64,000 bases of DNA from Asparagopsis taxiformis (GCA_030407315.1 JALQPE010003158.1:28335-92334), one strand, 5' to 3'; numbered from the stretch's first letter, positions 30,701 to 42,300 are shown. Notes: generated by a model from the sequence alone, not told the origin. Made by a program: numbers and translations.

Positions 30701-32283
30701 ACGATGGCCTCGAGTTCAACCGCGACGCGTCGCTCGATGACGTTCTTGACGAGGAACCGGATTTCCTCGACGAACAGCGCGCTGCTGAAGACGATTCGGC
30801 ACGCGTGCCACCAGCTGACGTTCAGCTTCCCATTACGAGGGACGAGCTTATCGAGGCTCAACGCGAGGACGCGTTCTGTCAAACGATACTGACACGACAG
30901 TCCGAGACGCAGGACGCTGCATTCTTCGAAGGCCACGATGGCCTACTCCGACGCCGGAACCCTCACGATGAGGAACGTACACAAATCGTTGTGCCGGCTT
31001 CGTTACGGCCGCGGCTGCTGGAGTTAACGCACCACCACGTCCTCGCTGGACATCCCGGGCAAACGCGTATGTACTATACCCTACGGAGGACGTACTACTG
31101 GCCCGCGATGGCCGCCGACATCCACGCAACGGTACGAAACTGCGTTGGATGTGCGAAGAACCGCGTGAAGCTTCGCAAACGGACGAACCCGTTACGTTTA
31201 TTTCCGGCTACGGAGCCGCTGCGAGACCTATGTATCGACATACTAGGTCCGCTTACGAAGACCACGCGTGGTAACCGATTTATCCTCGTGATAACGGACC
31301 GCTTCACGAAGCTAACTAGAGTCGTACCTCTACGAAATATCGATTCCGCCAACGTGGCGAGCGCGTTCGTCAACGCGTGGGTCTTCTCGTATGGACCCCC
31401 ACGGACGCTCATAAGCGATAACGGAAAGCAGTTCGCTGCTAAGTTCTTCCAGCGCGTTTGCAACGAGATTGGCGTAACGAACGTCTTCACGTCGACGTAC
31501 CACCCCCAAACGAACGGGCAGGTGGAGCGCTACAACAGGACGATCCTGGCGATGCTGCGCAATTACGTGAACGAAAACCAGAACGACTGGGATCGATACG
31601 CATCGGCGTTAACGTTTGCGTACAACACGCATGTGCATTCGAGCACGGGCACGACACCCTTCGATTTGATTCTCACGAATCCACCGCCACCGTTGGCGCT
31701 ACACACGTCGGTAACGAACCGCGAACTACCCGACGGGGGAGGGCGAGCCACTTACGTTCGTGAGCTCGCCACAACGATGGATAACGCGTATCGAACGCTG
31801 AAGGCCGCGCAGGCACGTTATAAACGAAAGTTCGACAAGCGAGTCCGTGTCTCGAATCGAAACATCCGCGCGGGAGAATACGTATTCATCGACCCGACAG
31901 ACGGGACCACGAAGGGCACGAAGCTCGGCAACCACGCGTTGGGACCGTTCCGCGTACTACGTAACGACGTACGAACGTTCGTCATCCAACGAGGAGACGT
32001 AGTTGAACGTGTCAACTCGGACCGCGTTGCGTACGCGCCAACGCCGGCGAACGCGCCCCCGCCGGAGCCATACGATGCCACCGAGGCAGACCTCGACAAG
32101 AACCGCGACGGTCCAGCGTATGTAGTAGACGACCTACTCAACCACCGCGTGAACGAGGACGGAACGTTAGACTTCCTCGTGAAGTGGGTCGGGTATCGTA
32201 ACCCTACGTGGGAGCCCCGCCGGAACGTATCTGAGGAGAGCGTCTCCCGATACTTCGCACGCGTGCGACGAGCAACAACGTGA
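27694..32283 (+). CDS. pol: Pol polyprotein (PR-RT-RNase H-IN-chromodomain)
   Basis: 1,529 codons in the -1 frame relative to gag, with a GTG as first start-like codon, so expression by -1 frameshifting is likely. Residue numbers count from 27694. Protease: MDTCSGYN near 180. RT: about 545-710, with FTTLDCNAGYWQVPV and the active-site box VYLEDVIVFS (Y662, E664, D665) in place of the usual YLDD. RNase H: IDTDTSAYQLGATL and TERECYSVVWAI regions. Integrase: HHHVLAGH...CVGC zinc domain near 1113, then D1182, D1242 and E1278 with DD35E spacing. Chromodomain: about 1476-1525 (FLVKWVGYRNPTWEPRRN). The ORF is uninterrupted, but the E664 change may weaken the RT. Confidence 0.92.
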   Translation: MGSRRQRVERPRAGKRPGDVGHEPPTSPEPLRARGTTDVDDWSSAGSPMNESYEKLTAAKANSSHTTPDVGEETKSDGTNEPHTKRKPRRRARRATRKHDASEREKAKHAAYTKRVDAKEAIRAHTMKRRTASEDVDRAPVRTEPLVLDGHTCLLASKHYIVSGTIGLDLNVMRAITIAMDTCSGYNLIRTSLLPYDWVDRCLRDEELPKLGDANGRRLPIEGAILLRVRLGNSLFRVKFFVANTLAVPVIMGTSFMSKHVDAIRCRAQTIDLHRGDTIPIIAEGDTTTPYEEGEETNPNVEPPKRRERNAASNRPSRTFSVRLTKYTHVPAMSQRTVNVTTDATGLVFLEPKASVQFRHGLRIANGVVDVGPRETFSIIVSNFTKKDRELPKGATIAYAVRSPLGIVPLKREGGEALAKVLNLPLVDATTRTNTTGLGDETPDPLVNEKGNDPATDWQSTIDLSHLDDEDLRKRINEMLATHSSMWTSGRLGEINATEHRIELEPGTRPIRSMPYRQGPALRTIAEEQITKMLNEGVIEPASSEWASPIVLVPKKDGSLRFCVDYRRLNAKTIADSYPLPRMEDCLDSLGDAAIFTTLDCNAGYWQVPVSAEDRDKTTFTSFMGTYRYVRMPFGLRNAPATFQRTLDIILSGVRWQSCLVYLEDVIVFSKDLESHLGHVDQVLSLLRAAGVTLKLTKCSFFQPRVDYLGHVITPGKLHVAARNKEAFRTATFPRDKTQCRSFLGAANVYRRFVKAYAEIARPLNTMLKKDASPDWTNPTDTQTNAFETLKTILVSPPVLHLPKAGRPFMIDTDTSAYQLGATLLQQQNEDKPNEWVPIGYWSKTLNETERGYSATERECYSVVWAITSLRPYVEGQRFTVRTDHEALRWLMTLTDASGRLLRWRLRVAEFDFEVTYRPGRVHQVPDALSRVISTYDDGRPVDDDVPSYGDAVLVTTRSRRQPTRNGQGRTTSVRKKATNARGHDDPSNETRDERTSATTAGHDGLEFNRDASLDDVLDEEPDFLDEQRAAEDDSARVPPADVQLPITRDELIEAQREDAFCQTILTRQSETQDAAFFEGHDGLLRRRNPHDEERTQIVVPASLRPRLLELTHHHVLAGHPGQTRMYYTLRRTYYWPAMAADIHATVRNCVGCAKNRVKLRKRTNPLRLFPATEPLRDLCIDILGPLTKTTRGNRFILVITDRFTKLTRVVPLRNIDSANVASAFVNAWVFSYGPPRTLISDNGKQFAAKFFQRVCNEIGVTNVFTSTYHPQTNGQVERYNRTILAMLRNYVNENQNDWDRYASALTFAYNTHVHSSTGTTPFDLILTNPPPPLALHTSVTNRELPDGGGRATYVRELATTMDNAYRTLKAAQARYKRKFDKRVRVSNRNIRAGEYVFIDPTDGTTKGTKLGNHALGPFRVLRNDVRTFVIQRGDVVERVNSDRVAYAPTPANAPPPEPYDATEADLDKNRDGPAYVVDDLLNHRVNEDGTLDFLVKWVGYRNPTWEPRRNVSEESVSRYFARVRRATT

Positions 32284-34807
32284 AAGGCCACGACGGCCCC
32301 CCGAGGACGCACACGAGCGACGGGTTAAGCGCACGCGTGCGCGACGTTGCACGATGCAACAAACGAAGGCGACGAGCCGCACGAACGAGAAGCGAAGGCA
32401 CAACGAGTGGCCGGGACGTCCACCCTTGCGTTGGGGGGGCGCGATGCGTGCTAGAGCCGTCGCTCTTTTCGTTTTCGACACCATACGTTGGTGGAGGCAC
32501 GAGCGCCAACGAAAGATTGGACGACGAGTCCACGCGCGGACGATTCACACGATGTGAAGAGCCACGACTGGCTCGACAGTGTTGACCGTCCCACGGGCAA
32601 AGGTGACGACACCACGGGCCACGGACGGACAACACGTCAGATTTTTCGCGCGAAAAATTATACGAGGGCCAGCGGGCCATGGACGCACGGTACGAAAAAT
32701 CGGGCCGATTACAGTGCGCTAACCCGGCAAAATCTCGGGACACGCGTGCCCCGAAAATTTCGTAATTTTGGCATGTCACGTGAGCCATCGTACGTCCCCG
32801 TGGACAGCCGCTGACAACGAGTCGCATCGACCAACGAGGTCAACGCCAAACAGCTCGCGAGCTAACGGCAACGTGACGCCGGAAGGCGGAGAAACGACGT
32901 AGGACGGACGCGTCCCCAACGAAGATGGCAACGGCCTCATTACGAAACTTCCCGCACGAAGCGGAACGAAGCTATACGTTAGCCGACGAATTAGACCAAC
33001 GGGTCTCAGCGCACGAAGCGCGCGAGTAAAGCGTGCGAACGACGAGCCAACGAGGCCGCGACGACGGACGGCGAACCGAATCGCCATCGTGAGGCACGAC
33101 GCCGAACACGGTAGCCACGTACGGCAACCACGGAACGACACAACGGTGTCCTGCCACGCGGGCATAACGAACGACGCGCGGAAGCGAAAAGCCCGCCGGC
33201 CAGTCGAACGCACGTAACGGAACACGAATACGCAACGGCGTACAAGCTGGTAGCCAACGTAAACGGCACAGCTGAAGGCAACAAGCCGACGAAAAGTTGG
33301 CTCACGTAACAGCCTCAAACGCCCGCGGGCATGCGAAACGACTGCGTCAATCGCGTCCCCGTCGGGTTCGCAAGTCGAATAAACGGAATTACGCAACGGC
33401 GTAGAGGGCGAGCATTACGTATGCCCAGGCGCACGTCGCACCACATAACGAATGAGCTAACGAAACGCTCCTCGGACGCCGCAGCGAACGACGCTACCAC
33501 GCGAAGTGGACTATCGCAACGATTGCGCCACCGGCTAACGTGAAGCCGCGGGAACGTGAAGCGCGACGGCGCTAACGGTGTTAACGGCTATACGAAAAGC
33601 CAAGCCCGCCGGCAAAAAACGTTGTCTACGGAACCGCGACGCACCACGACGCACTGCCGCGTACACGCAACGGCGTGAAACGTCAAACCAACTCACGCGC
33701 GAGTCGGCCTGACGCTTAGCGAATTTTTCGTCCGGCTCACCGGAGCGAATTAAATTGGCACCGACGTGCTACGTGCCAGAGAGCTCGAATGCTCAACGGA
33801 ATTCGACACCCGACGGGGTTATCCGCACGAGGGACGACGGCGGAAACGAATTCCGAGATAGTTACAAAATGATAACGCCACTGGCCAACGTGAAGCCGCG
33901 GCAAACGCGAAGCGCGACGGCGCTAATAACGTCAACGGCTATACGAAAAGCCAAGCCCGCCGGCCACCACGTCGTCAACGAAACCGCAACGTACTGCGAC
34001 GCGCCACCGCGTACACGCCACGGCGTAGAACGTCAAACCGACTCACGTGCGTGTCGGTCTGACGTTCGACGAATTTTCCGCCAAGCTCATCGGAGCAAAA
34101 TTAAAATTGGCACCGATGTGCTACGCGCTAAGGAGCTCGAATGCCCAACGAAATTCGACACCCGACGGGGTTATCCGAACGAGAAACGACGGCGGAAACG
34201 ATTTTCGAGTTAGTTACTAAATGATACGCACGCCAACGAGCTCTAGGATCGAGGTTAACGTACCACTCGCAGTGAAAAGCCGCCGCTACGCGCCGCCGCT
34301 TTGCCGAATAATTGCGTGTGATACGAACCTGCCAACGGGCACGCGCCGCCGCGAACTCGAAGCACGGGCTACGTAAGCCATACGACACCCGACGGGGTAG
34401 ACGCCACAACAAAAAAATTGTGGGGAGGGGCTTAACGCTAACCCCTCCCCCGCTGCAGACGACCTGCCAACACGTATTACGAAGCTCAACGGAGCCATGC
34501 GATTACGCAAAGAAACAAACGAAAGTTTACGAAGCAGCTCGATGCTAAAAGCTTACGAGGCCTACGACTAACCACGGAACGACGCCAACGGGCGGGCCGC
34601 GATGATTACGAAGAGTCGGAGCGCACGCGCGCACTCCGGCGCCGTGGCGAACCGATCAGCCAACCGGGCCGCGTACGTTTCAACGAGATTTTTCGGGACA
34701 ACTGCCACGTCCGCAGTTGTACCCGAAAAGGCGCCACGGCCCCGTGTCTCAGGCGCGTCCTAACGGGCCTCGCGTGGCCGGGACGTCCACGTGTGGGGGT
34801 GGGGCTG
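32284..34807 (+). other. Long 3' non-coding region of the retrotransposon
   Basis: About 2.5 kb between pol and the 3' LTR with only shadow ORFs. It is rich in AACGAAG, CGACGG and CCAACG words. It includes a 349-bp tandem duplication (33527-34224) and ends with a G-rich tract GTGGGGGTGGGGC at about 34794-34806, a candidate polypurine-like plus-strand primer. No additional gene such as env was recognised. Confidence 0.6.
33527..34224 (+). repeat. Tandem duplication of ~349 bp inside the retrotransposon
   Basis: The block starting CGCCACCGGCTAACGTGAAG at 33527 repeats from 33876 (CGCCACTGGCCAACGTGAAG) with moderate divergence. Shared words include GGCTATACGAAAAGCCAAGC and GACACCCGACGGGGTTATCC. 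Divergence between copies is much greater than between the LTRs, so the duplication predates this insertion. Confidence 0.8.
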
Positions 34808-35470
34808 TGTAGTATACGTGGCAATTCCGAAATTGCGAATAATTACGATTTCCGCGGAATTACGAATTTCCGCGGACCCGAGCGATGACAGCAATGCACG
34901 AACATTGCTGGCGCATGCGCGCGCGCAGTCAGCACACGTGTGCAACGAACGTATTGGCAACGGCCAACGGACCAACGGGTCCCTACGTGTGACCCACAAG
35001 GTCCTTTCCCATTCGGGGACGTTACGAGCAGTGTTTACACTGTAAAGCGATGCCATCGTGGCCATATAGGTATTGGCATCGTGCCGGGAGGGAAAGGGGA
35101 CAAGACAACGATCGAGCAACGGCTCTAGTCTACGACTGACTTCTACGTTTTACGTTTACGTTCTGCCTAACGAGGCTTCGTCTCCGTTGAGCTGCGTACT
35201 CCCTACCCATCGCCGCACGTAAGGCTGATTGCGTGTAGTGCCTCCGGGCTTGGTTGAGAACGCCTCCGGTGACGTACCACCTCGTTTGCTAACGTAATCC
35301 TCGCGTGGATTGTTGCGTCGTGACGCTCGTGTCTACTCGCTAACCACTCTACCTTCTACCGTTCTAACATACAGTCAAAACACCAGCGGGTGGACTGCTC
35401 GTTTCGTTTCGTAAGGACAGCGTGTCCACTGGCTCGTACCAGCTACTTCTAGAACTAACATCGTTCCACA
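34808..35470 (+). repeat. 3' LTR
   Basis: 663 bp, the partner of 24591-25252, with one extra T in a TTTACG tract and one C-to-T difference. It ends ATCGTTCCACA and is directly followed by the right GGAAA copy. Confidence 0.93.
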
Positions 35471-35475
35471 GGAAA
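35471..35475 (+). repeat. Target-site duplication, right copy (GGAAA)
   Basis: Direct copy of 24586-24590. The host reading frame resumes after it with CCCACGCATGATATC in phase with the 5' half of the transposase. Confidence 0.85.
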
Positions 35476-36432
35476 CCCACGCATGATATCGCCCACAGAC
35501 GGTGCAGTACTCGTTCGCGACGGATTCACCGTTGCACTGCACGACTTTGCCTCCCTGCTGCCCGATGCAACCCTCCTCGTTGCAGATATCGACGGACAGC
35601 CCGATCCTGCCACTCTTTTGCCTCTGCACAACTCCTCGTTCCCGTCTGGCACCATAACGCTATTCCAGCAACTCGGTGACACAGCTGCACAAGCGTTCCT
35701 CACCCTCGCTAGACTGCGCGCCACGGCAGAAGGCCCTCCAATACATGACATGGACATTTCCGTCACCGTGGTAAAGTCCGCCTACGTCATGGGAGGGTAC
35801 GTCCCAGATGCCGACGACTTTGACCCGCACAGTGGCATGCTTCGCTCCACAAACGTGTCGAGACACAAGCAGCAGCGCGTTTTTGCAACTTCATCGTTCG
35901 GCCCCGCAAAGAGATCGCAGTACTCCTTTGTCTTCATCTCCGGAACTGCCGATGACTACAGAACCATATGGGTAGGGCGCGTCCTGGCACTGGTACGCCT
36001 GCAGTCTCCAAACCTGTTTCAACCTGTAGAACTCGCTTTCGTTCAGTATATGACCTGCTTTGCCCCAAAAACCGCTGTGGAAAAATCACTTGGGTGCATT
36101 TGTTTAAAGTGGTCCACATGGGACCCGGACAACGGATCCGTTGACAGCAATGACACTGCATCCCACAGTGCAGGTGGTCCTTGGTTTGACCTCATTCCTG
36201 CATCTACTATATCTGGTACCGTGCACATCGTACGAAGTAACTTTCCAGTCAAGCCATTTACGAAACAAATGCACTGGTCGGACCACCGTTTCTATCTCAA
36301 CCGCTTCTACACCAACACTGATTACCAATTCACAGATGATAATGAAGAAGAATAAATCTAAATCGCAGCACTCTATTGATAATGTACTACATGAAAAACC
36401 TTCTAGTCAGCGTCACATTTACTGCACTAATT

Positions 36433-38716
36433 TCAACCATCCTCCATTACGCCAAAACCGTTATCAGCAGTGGCTGCATGGCGCCGCTCCATGCCCCCAT
36501 ACTGTGGGGCATTGATTTCGACATTCAGGTTTGCACTCAGGTGTCCAGCATATGGGTCAACGACGAAAAGTTCTGCGCCAATTAGTCCTTGCGCAATCAC
36601 AAAATCCATTACAGCACCGAGGTTTGACGTAATATGCGATTGAATCCAATCCTCGGACACTAGAACAAGTGATGAGCAACGGTTTACATCATCAACGACA
36701 TGAACAATTCCAGACCCCTCTCCGCTTTGCCACACTTCAACAGCCTCTCTCGTCACAGTACGGCTTGCAAACACATGCCGTGACTGTGCACTAGTCCGCT
36801 GTTCGCTCTCGACAACGTCCGTTTCTTCCCTTGCTTGCGAGCCTTGGAGACAAGACATGCAGTACACCACCATACCAACTAATTGCTGAAAAGCTACCCC
36901 CACATATTGACTGTACCGCCTTGTAAACTCCTTCTGCCGTGCACCTCCTTTCCCCTTCGGTTCATCCAAACACTCCACAGTAGTCACTAGCCAAGCATCC
37001 AGGCGCGCCAGCGTTAGTATGCTCGTCTCTATGTCCATTACTTGTTCTGGTCGTATCGAATAACCCCTGAAGATGTCCAGCACATTCACAGCTACTCGGT
37101 TGTTAAACCATGCATCACCATTCACTTCCATTTCGAAGCTGTCAGGAACCATGCCTTTGCTGTATCGCAGCTCTGAGAACGGTGCCGTTCGCCACCTCCC
37201 CATATCCAAATCACCGTTGCTTTCCCGTTTCAAAAGCTTCTCAGACGCTTCGCGCTTTTGATCCTCTCGCTCGTCCATCTCAGCTCGCGTCGTCAGCATC
37301 GTGCATCTAGACATTAATTTCGTGTACCCCAGCGAACCGAACAATCTGTCCCTCGCATTACGCTTCCGTGCACTCATCACGTCGGACAGTTTCTGCGTCA
37401 CCTTCACTTTCAATTCCTTGCTCCCCGCCACAGCCTCTTGACAGCACACACGCTGCTCCTCATCGGAAAACACATCACACCACGGACTTTGACGCAGTAC
37501 GTGTCGCACCAAGTCATTCAGCAGATCACTCTCGTCTCTGTACGAAGGTGTATACCACTGCAGATTCTTGATGATATAGCCCGGAGGGGTAGCAATATAT
37601 CCTACACCGTTTTCGCTCCAAAGTGCCCCTTCTACCGGCTCTACCTCGATGGTACGTCCAGTCCAACGTCTCTGCGTTTGTTCCGCTATAGGGTCCAGCT
37701 CCATAGTCTCGTTCTTGCACCACTTTGTCAGGTTTTCCTCAACCGCCCTAAGAACTCTAAGGTATTTCACAGGAATGGCTTTCTGTATTTTCGACTTACC
37801 GCCACTGTGATCACTGATTCTACCTGTTCTCGCAATTGCAGTAAGGCTGGCATTTTCCGCCTGCAGAGTCTTCACCTTAGCCTCCAACGCAACTATCTCC
37901 GTGGTGAGCGCCTTGTTTGCTATGTCCTGGCTAAACACTTTTTTTCCAGCTCCGCGATCTTCTTCTTCTGCGCATTGATGCGACTCGCCATTAAATCGAT
38001 GGATTCCGGCGGATGCAACCTCTCTGCCCTCACCGTCCCCCCATCTCGCACGTTATCGGGATTATGATGTCCTCCATCGCCAATAGCCTGACGTCGCGGG
38101 GGCGTTACGCGCATATTTGGCACCAATGACAGTCTGTTGTGACGAGGCCCGCACTCCGGCTGCTCTCTCCCCTCAGTACCACCTGACCGCCGATGATAGT
38201 TGGCATCCTGTGAACGTTGCTCAGAAACAACATCCCTTGCCGCTATCCTCGGGTCCCTGACTGCATTACCTGCTGGGGCTGATGTACTCGGCATAGTTGG
38301 CGCAGTGGGGTCACAGCCTCCAGTGTCTCGGGAACCCCCGGCTGGGACTCCGTCTGCAGCACCTCCGCATCTGCCGACCCGGGAGGAACTACCTTTGCCA
38401 TAGCACTCTGCCGCAATTCCAACATGTTTTGAGCCACTATCATGTCATCATCATGATGTTCACTGTCCCTGCGAGCACGCCTGCCTCGGTCAAGCCCCAT
38501 CTCTCTCCGCGCCGTTCCTCCTTCCTCACTTTCTCGCTGCGGATCCCCAGTTCTGCGCCGGTCCGTCATGCGACTACCGGACCGCGGTTCAATGCTGCCG
38601 GTAGGCCCAGACCGCTTCTTCGCACGGGATTGTCGGGCACTCGATACAGCAGCTGCTGACCGGGTTTTCTGGAGGCCCGGAGGCTTTGGAGCTTTCTTCG
38701 CAATACGCGGCGGCAT
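36433..38716 (-). pseudogene. Basic/coiled-coil protein gene convergent with the transposase, two frame breaks
   Basis: ATG 38716 starts a basic, disordered N-terminus (KKAPKPPGLQKTRSA..., frame to 38243). Coding character passes to the frame 38294-37920, which ends in a heptad coiled coil (INAQKKKIAELEKK), and then to 37938-36433, where the coiled coil continues (IVALEAKVKTLQAENASL) followed by a ~450-residue globular part. The breaks sit at a G4 run (38307-38310) and a T7 run (37939-37945); each is mended by one added base. No known family was recognised. Its tail-to-tail position 78 bp from the transposase suggests the second gene of the same Plavaka-like element, perhaps a DNA-binding accessory protein. 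Confidence 0.5.
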
Positions 38717-38901
38717 AATGAAGCTTTCCCGGAAGCGATGGAACGATTGAGTTGCACGAGATACAAAAAAGATTGCTGTATAGTGTCGGTAACCACAACG
38801 GTCTGCGATGAACGTTCAGGTCAGGTCAAGTACCGGATAATACGCCAACAGCCCAGATTGTATACGGTAGGCAGTCATCAACAGTATTTAATGAGGTACA
38901 A

Positions 38902-39145
38902 TTACAGCTGTAGAGCTAGGCCGCGAGCACCCCTATGTCCGGAAGACGTCCTGATTTGAATTAAAATTTGGGCTATTCTCAAAAACATGCACATGTGAAC
39001 ATGTTTTTGAGATGGGGGTGTGCCGTACGGCACTTTCGACCGCCCAAATCGATGTTTTTTGCAATATTTTTTTCTGCCCTGAATTGTAGAATTTCTGGGC
39101 CGGACAGCAATGCAACTGAGCTGGACATCCACCGGACGTCCATTT
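38902..39145 (+). repeat. Left terminal inverted repeat
   Basis: It matches the reverse complement of 42905-43177. It contains CTCAAAAACATG...CATGTTTTTGAG, a hairpin arm pair at about 38978-39012, and the perfect palindrome GTGCCGTACGGCAC at about 39020-39033. Both features are conserved in the right repeat. Confidence 0.8.
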
Positions 39146-39375
39146 CAACTTGGTCGTGTATTTTGCATCTGCACGCATAACAGCATCCAAGCAGTCAGGT
39201 TCACTGCTCGGACGAAGTGCATCTAGAGTGTGAACGATTGGTTTTTGACAGGCGAGTACTGCTCAATAGGTTTCACCCTGGAGTAATGGTGGCTGGACAT
39301 GCTGCATTATATGATATACTTCAACTCTGGAACGTAGCTTTATTTGTAGTCGAAATGAAAACATCTTTCGTGACC

Positions 39376-42300
39376 CTAATTCCATGCTCTAAACGCTGTC
39401 CCATAATGAACGTAGAGCTCCTGCCCCGGACGGATATCGCGGATTGCACGTACTACAATGATCTTCGGATTTTCTAGGTCCTTCGCCTTGAGCTTCTTCC
39501 CCGTCGAACCGCTGCTGTAGTTCTCGACAAACTCGACGTTGGCCATCCGCCTGGTGTCTTCCGCCGGAGTGTCCTCACCTCGCAAATACCGCGGGTCGTT
39601 GATGAACTGCGCCGAACAGAACGGAGCCGGAACAATCCAAATTGGATGCTCGATGTTTTCGTCGTCCTCCGCTGTTGCATACAGCTTGATGGCATACATC
39701 AAGAATGTTTCCTTCGTTATCGCCATGTGACCCTCTCCGTACGCGAACCTCATCGACTCCTTGCTCATATCAGAGTACACAACAGTTCCGTAGTATGCAC
39801 ATACTTCGTCGCCAACATTAAATGTCTGTTCAGCGAAGAGCCCTCTTCCTGCATTTGGATGCTTAATCAGCGATGGTCGAACGCTCAATTTTTTCGCAAC
39901 ACAATCGTGTGCCCGCATCACGCGAGGGTTTTCAGTTTGCAACCAGCGGCGCAGGGAAGGTGGCCAATAATGTACCGGTTTTTCCATGTGCTCGTGCGAC
40001 GCAATCGACTCTGGGCACAGCTGCCAGAGGTACTGCCGAATATATTTCGGGAACCTCTGGTACAGGGGAAGGCCAGGTGGGGTTCGATGATCCTGCGTTC
40101 CCTCTGCGTACGCATCGTGACAGAGGGGGACGCCAAGAACTTCTCAGCACTCTGTTTCGCTTCTGTCGTGACCCTCATGTCAGTGTTGTTTGAAAGAATT
40201 ACACGTGACATGACTGCACACAGCTTTGGAAGCGATCGTGCCACACACAATTTGTCCATGTCACTGCCAACGAAAACACGGTGCTCAGGCAAGCTCATAG
40301 CTGCTTTTCCCGTTGCGAAAGTGCCAGAGAATGGATCGACAACAATATCACCAGGCTGTGAATGCTGGCTGATCAACTCCATCATGAGAGCGACGCTCTT
40401 CTGCTCTGCACGAACTCTGACCGTAGCACCGGTTGTGCTCCTTGTTCGCCACACCATCTCATTCGAATCGATGGCGGGCATATTGATGGTGACGTTGCAC
40501 CACGCCGGGTACGTGCCGTCCATGTATCCGTGGTTCCTATAGGCCACCATCTCGCTTCCAGTCTTGAACGGAACACCTCGCTTCCAGAAGTGGATAGCGA
40601 CCTCTGCCATGTTCATGCGTTGGTACCTCTTCCGCCCCGGCATTTGATAGAGGTGCCCAGGTAGTCGGACAAACAACAGAGGTACCTCGTCAACGAAGAA
40701 AACTGAATTCCGAACGACGTCCTCCTCGTCCTCCTCCTCCTCGTCCTCCTCCTCCTCATCCGCACTTTCTTCGCCACTGTGCTGCGATGCTTCGGAGTCC
40801 GAATTCATGGACGTAACCTCTTCTTCATCCGACCCGTCATCACTGGCAGCAGCATCGGTTGGGCCTTCTGACTGCGGTCCTTTGTACGTTTCCAAGTAAT
40901 GGAACCATTCGTAGAACTGCAAAACGGAGCAGAACACGATGCCGTGGCCACCGGGGCGCAACAGCTCGTCAAACACTTCGATGCTAGCCTGCATATCTTC
41001 TGCAGTTAGCCTGTCGTACGAAGAGTTGGAATCGTTCCTCTTACGACGAACATTGTAGGGCGGATCTGTCAGAATGAGCTGAACGTTGCCCGTGATGGGC
41101 ACGTGTTCTCGGCTCTCGTCGGCACTGACCAAATCTTCGAAAGGGACGTCATACACCCGGCAATACTGACTCATTTTCGAAAGAAAGTCCTTTGCGAGAG
41201 CCTGCCCTTCACTTTCCTGCTCTTCTGTCGCATGGGGTGACGGTGACGGGGGAGACGGCCCTTGGGCAGTAAGACTGGTCCTCCCAGGTCCAAGTTGAAG
41301 CCTGGTTGTGTGCCTTGTCGACGGAACCAAACCTCTCCCTCCTGTGTTGCGACGAGTGGGAGTGTCATCAACCGGCTTGGGGACCTTTTCTGCGTCCGCG
41401 GCTTGTGGTGCCGGGCGGAGGACAGCCATAACGTCTTCGTCGAGGGTGTCAAAGTACGCTGGCAGCTTGTCCGGATTTCCGCTTGACAAGTATATTTCCA
41501 GCGCCCCCCAGCGGTCGGACTCCGGCCAGGTGTACAGGTCCGGGTTGACGATAAGAAACTGCAACCGGTCGAAGAACTTCCTCACAAGGTCCCTAAATAC
41601 ACTGTGCTGCGCACTGGTTCTTGTCTCTACTTTTCCACCATATCCATCAGGATGAGATAGGGGAGCTTTGTCGTGGTAGAGATCTAGCTTCTGCTCTATC
41701 GGTGCGAATAGACCTTCATCGAGCACGTCAAACCAATGCTCACTGCTGTCGAAAATGATGTACGGCGCCATCAACTCTTCGAAGCTGGAAAACTTTGCGG
41801 CGAAGGCCACATCGGTCCAAGCATGGTATAAAACTTGAACCACGTAACAAGCTCGATTAGTGCTTTTCCGATGGGCTGGGACGCGTGCGGCTTCGTTCCC
41901 CTCCTCGGCCGCGTCGCCTATTCGGCGACGCGGCAGGTTCTTGTTGTGATTTCGGATGATAGACAACGCTTGGAAATACATCAATACCTCGAACGTTTCC
42001 GGTGGAGCAAGAACGAAGGCGCTTGGTTCCCCGCGCTGCGGCGCCTGTAGTGGCGAAGGAAGCATGTTACATCCAATAAGGAAGGTCTGCGGCACGATCC
42101 CAGAAAGGATGCAGTGCTCAACCCATTGCCCGATACGCTCATCCTGTCTTGAAAACTCGGCAATCGGTAATGCCAGACGAACAGTCTGCTTGGCTCGCTC
42201 AACGTTCATCTCTGCCATGACGATTTCGGCAACATCCGCCTCGACTCCAGCATTCTTCGAACGACCGCTGAAGGCCATGCTGAGTCGACCTTGCAGCGCC

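Larger units (their letters stand above)
24591..35470 (+). mobile_element. Complete Ty3/gypsy chromovirus LTR retrotransposon
   Basis: A 10,880-bp element with two ~662-bp LTRs, a gag ORF, an overlapping pol ORF ending in a chromodomain, a long 3' non-coding region and a GGAAA target duplication. It is inserted in sense orientation in a transposase gene. The LTRs differ by one substitution (C/T near 24969/35187) and one extra T (near 35151), which means recent insertion. Domain order PR-RT-RNase H-IN-chromodomain is that of chromoviruses. A YLED variant at the RT active site and the DTCSG protease motif are unusual. Confidence 0.93.
22429..36355 (+). pseudogene. Plavaka/CACTA-related transposase, split by a Ty3/gypsy insertion
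   Basis: The ORF starts at ATG 22429 and is cut at 24590; the remainder is 35476-36355. Removing 24591-35470 and one GGAAA copy rejoins the codons in frame, giving roughly 1,010 codons. The N-terminus has a C2H2-like finger (MECKYEGCFYYC..LHERTC). Further on, a VYSDKSSTSLKSS region followed by a VGYLPYI strand, DFPEAKELS..HPCHRCY, SFEPLHNLHLGISK and HLLDHLPGDLQRYG follow the order of Plavaka-type transposases of the CACTA/EnSpm group, including the first acidic residue of an RNase H-like core. The 3' part ends HWSDHRFYLNRFY. The protein should move its own element. The gene is inactive here because of the insertion. It converges with a coiled-coil gene ending at 36433. Confidence 0.7.

Noticed and set aside
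32204..33396. Long minus-strand ORFs in the 3' region of the retrotransposon
   Set aside because: Arg/Val/Ser-rich translations from CG-rich DNA without domain content; antisense shadows.
21810..38784. CACTA...TAGTG termini around the Plavaka-like transposase
   Set aside because: CACTA near 21818 and TAGTG near 38782 exist, but the adjoining bases do not form an inverted repeat, so the element ends remain undefined.
39918..39987. MTase and SET as two separate overlapping genes
   Set aside because: The SET-frame coding pattern extends upstream of ATG 39987 to the G4 run, and the paralogue at 59620-61152 has both domains in one continuous frame.
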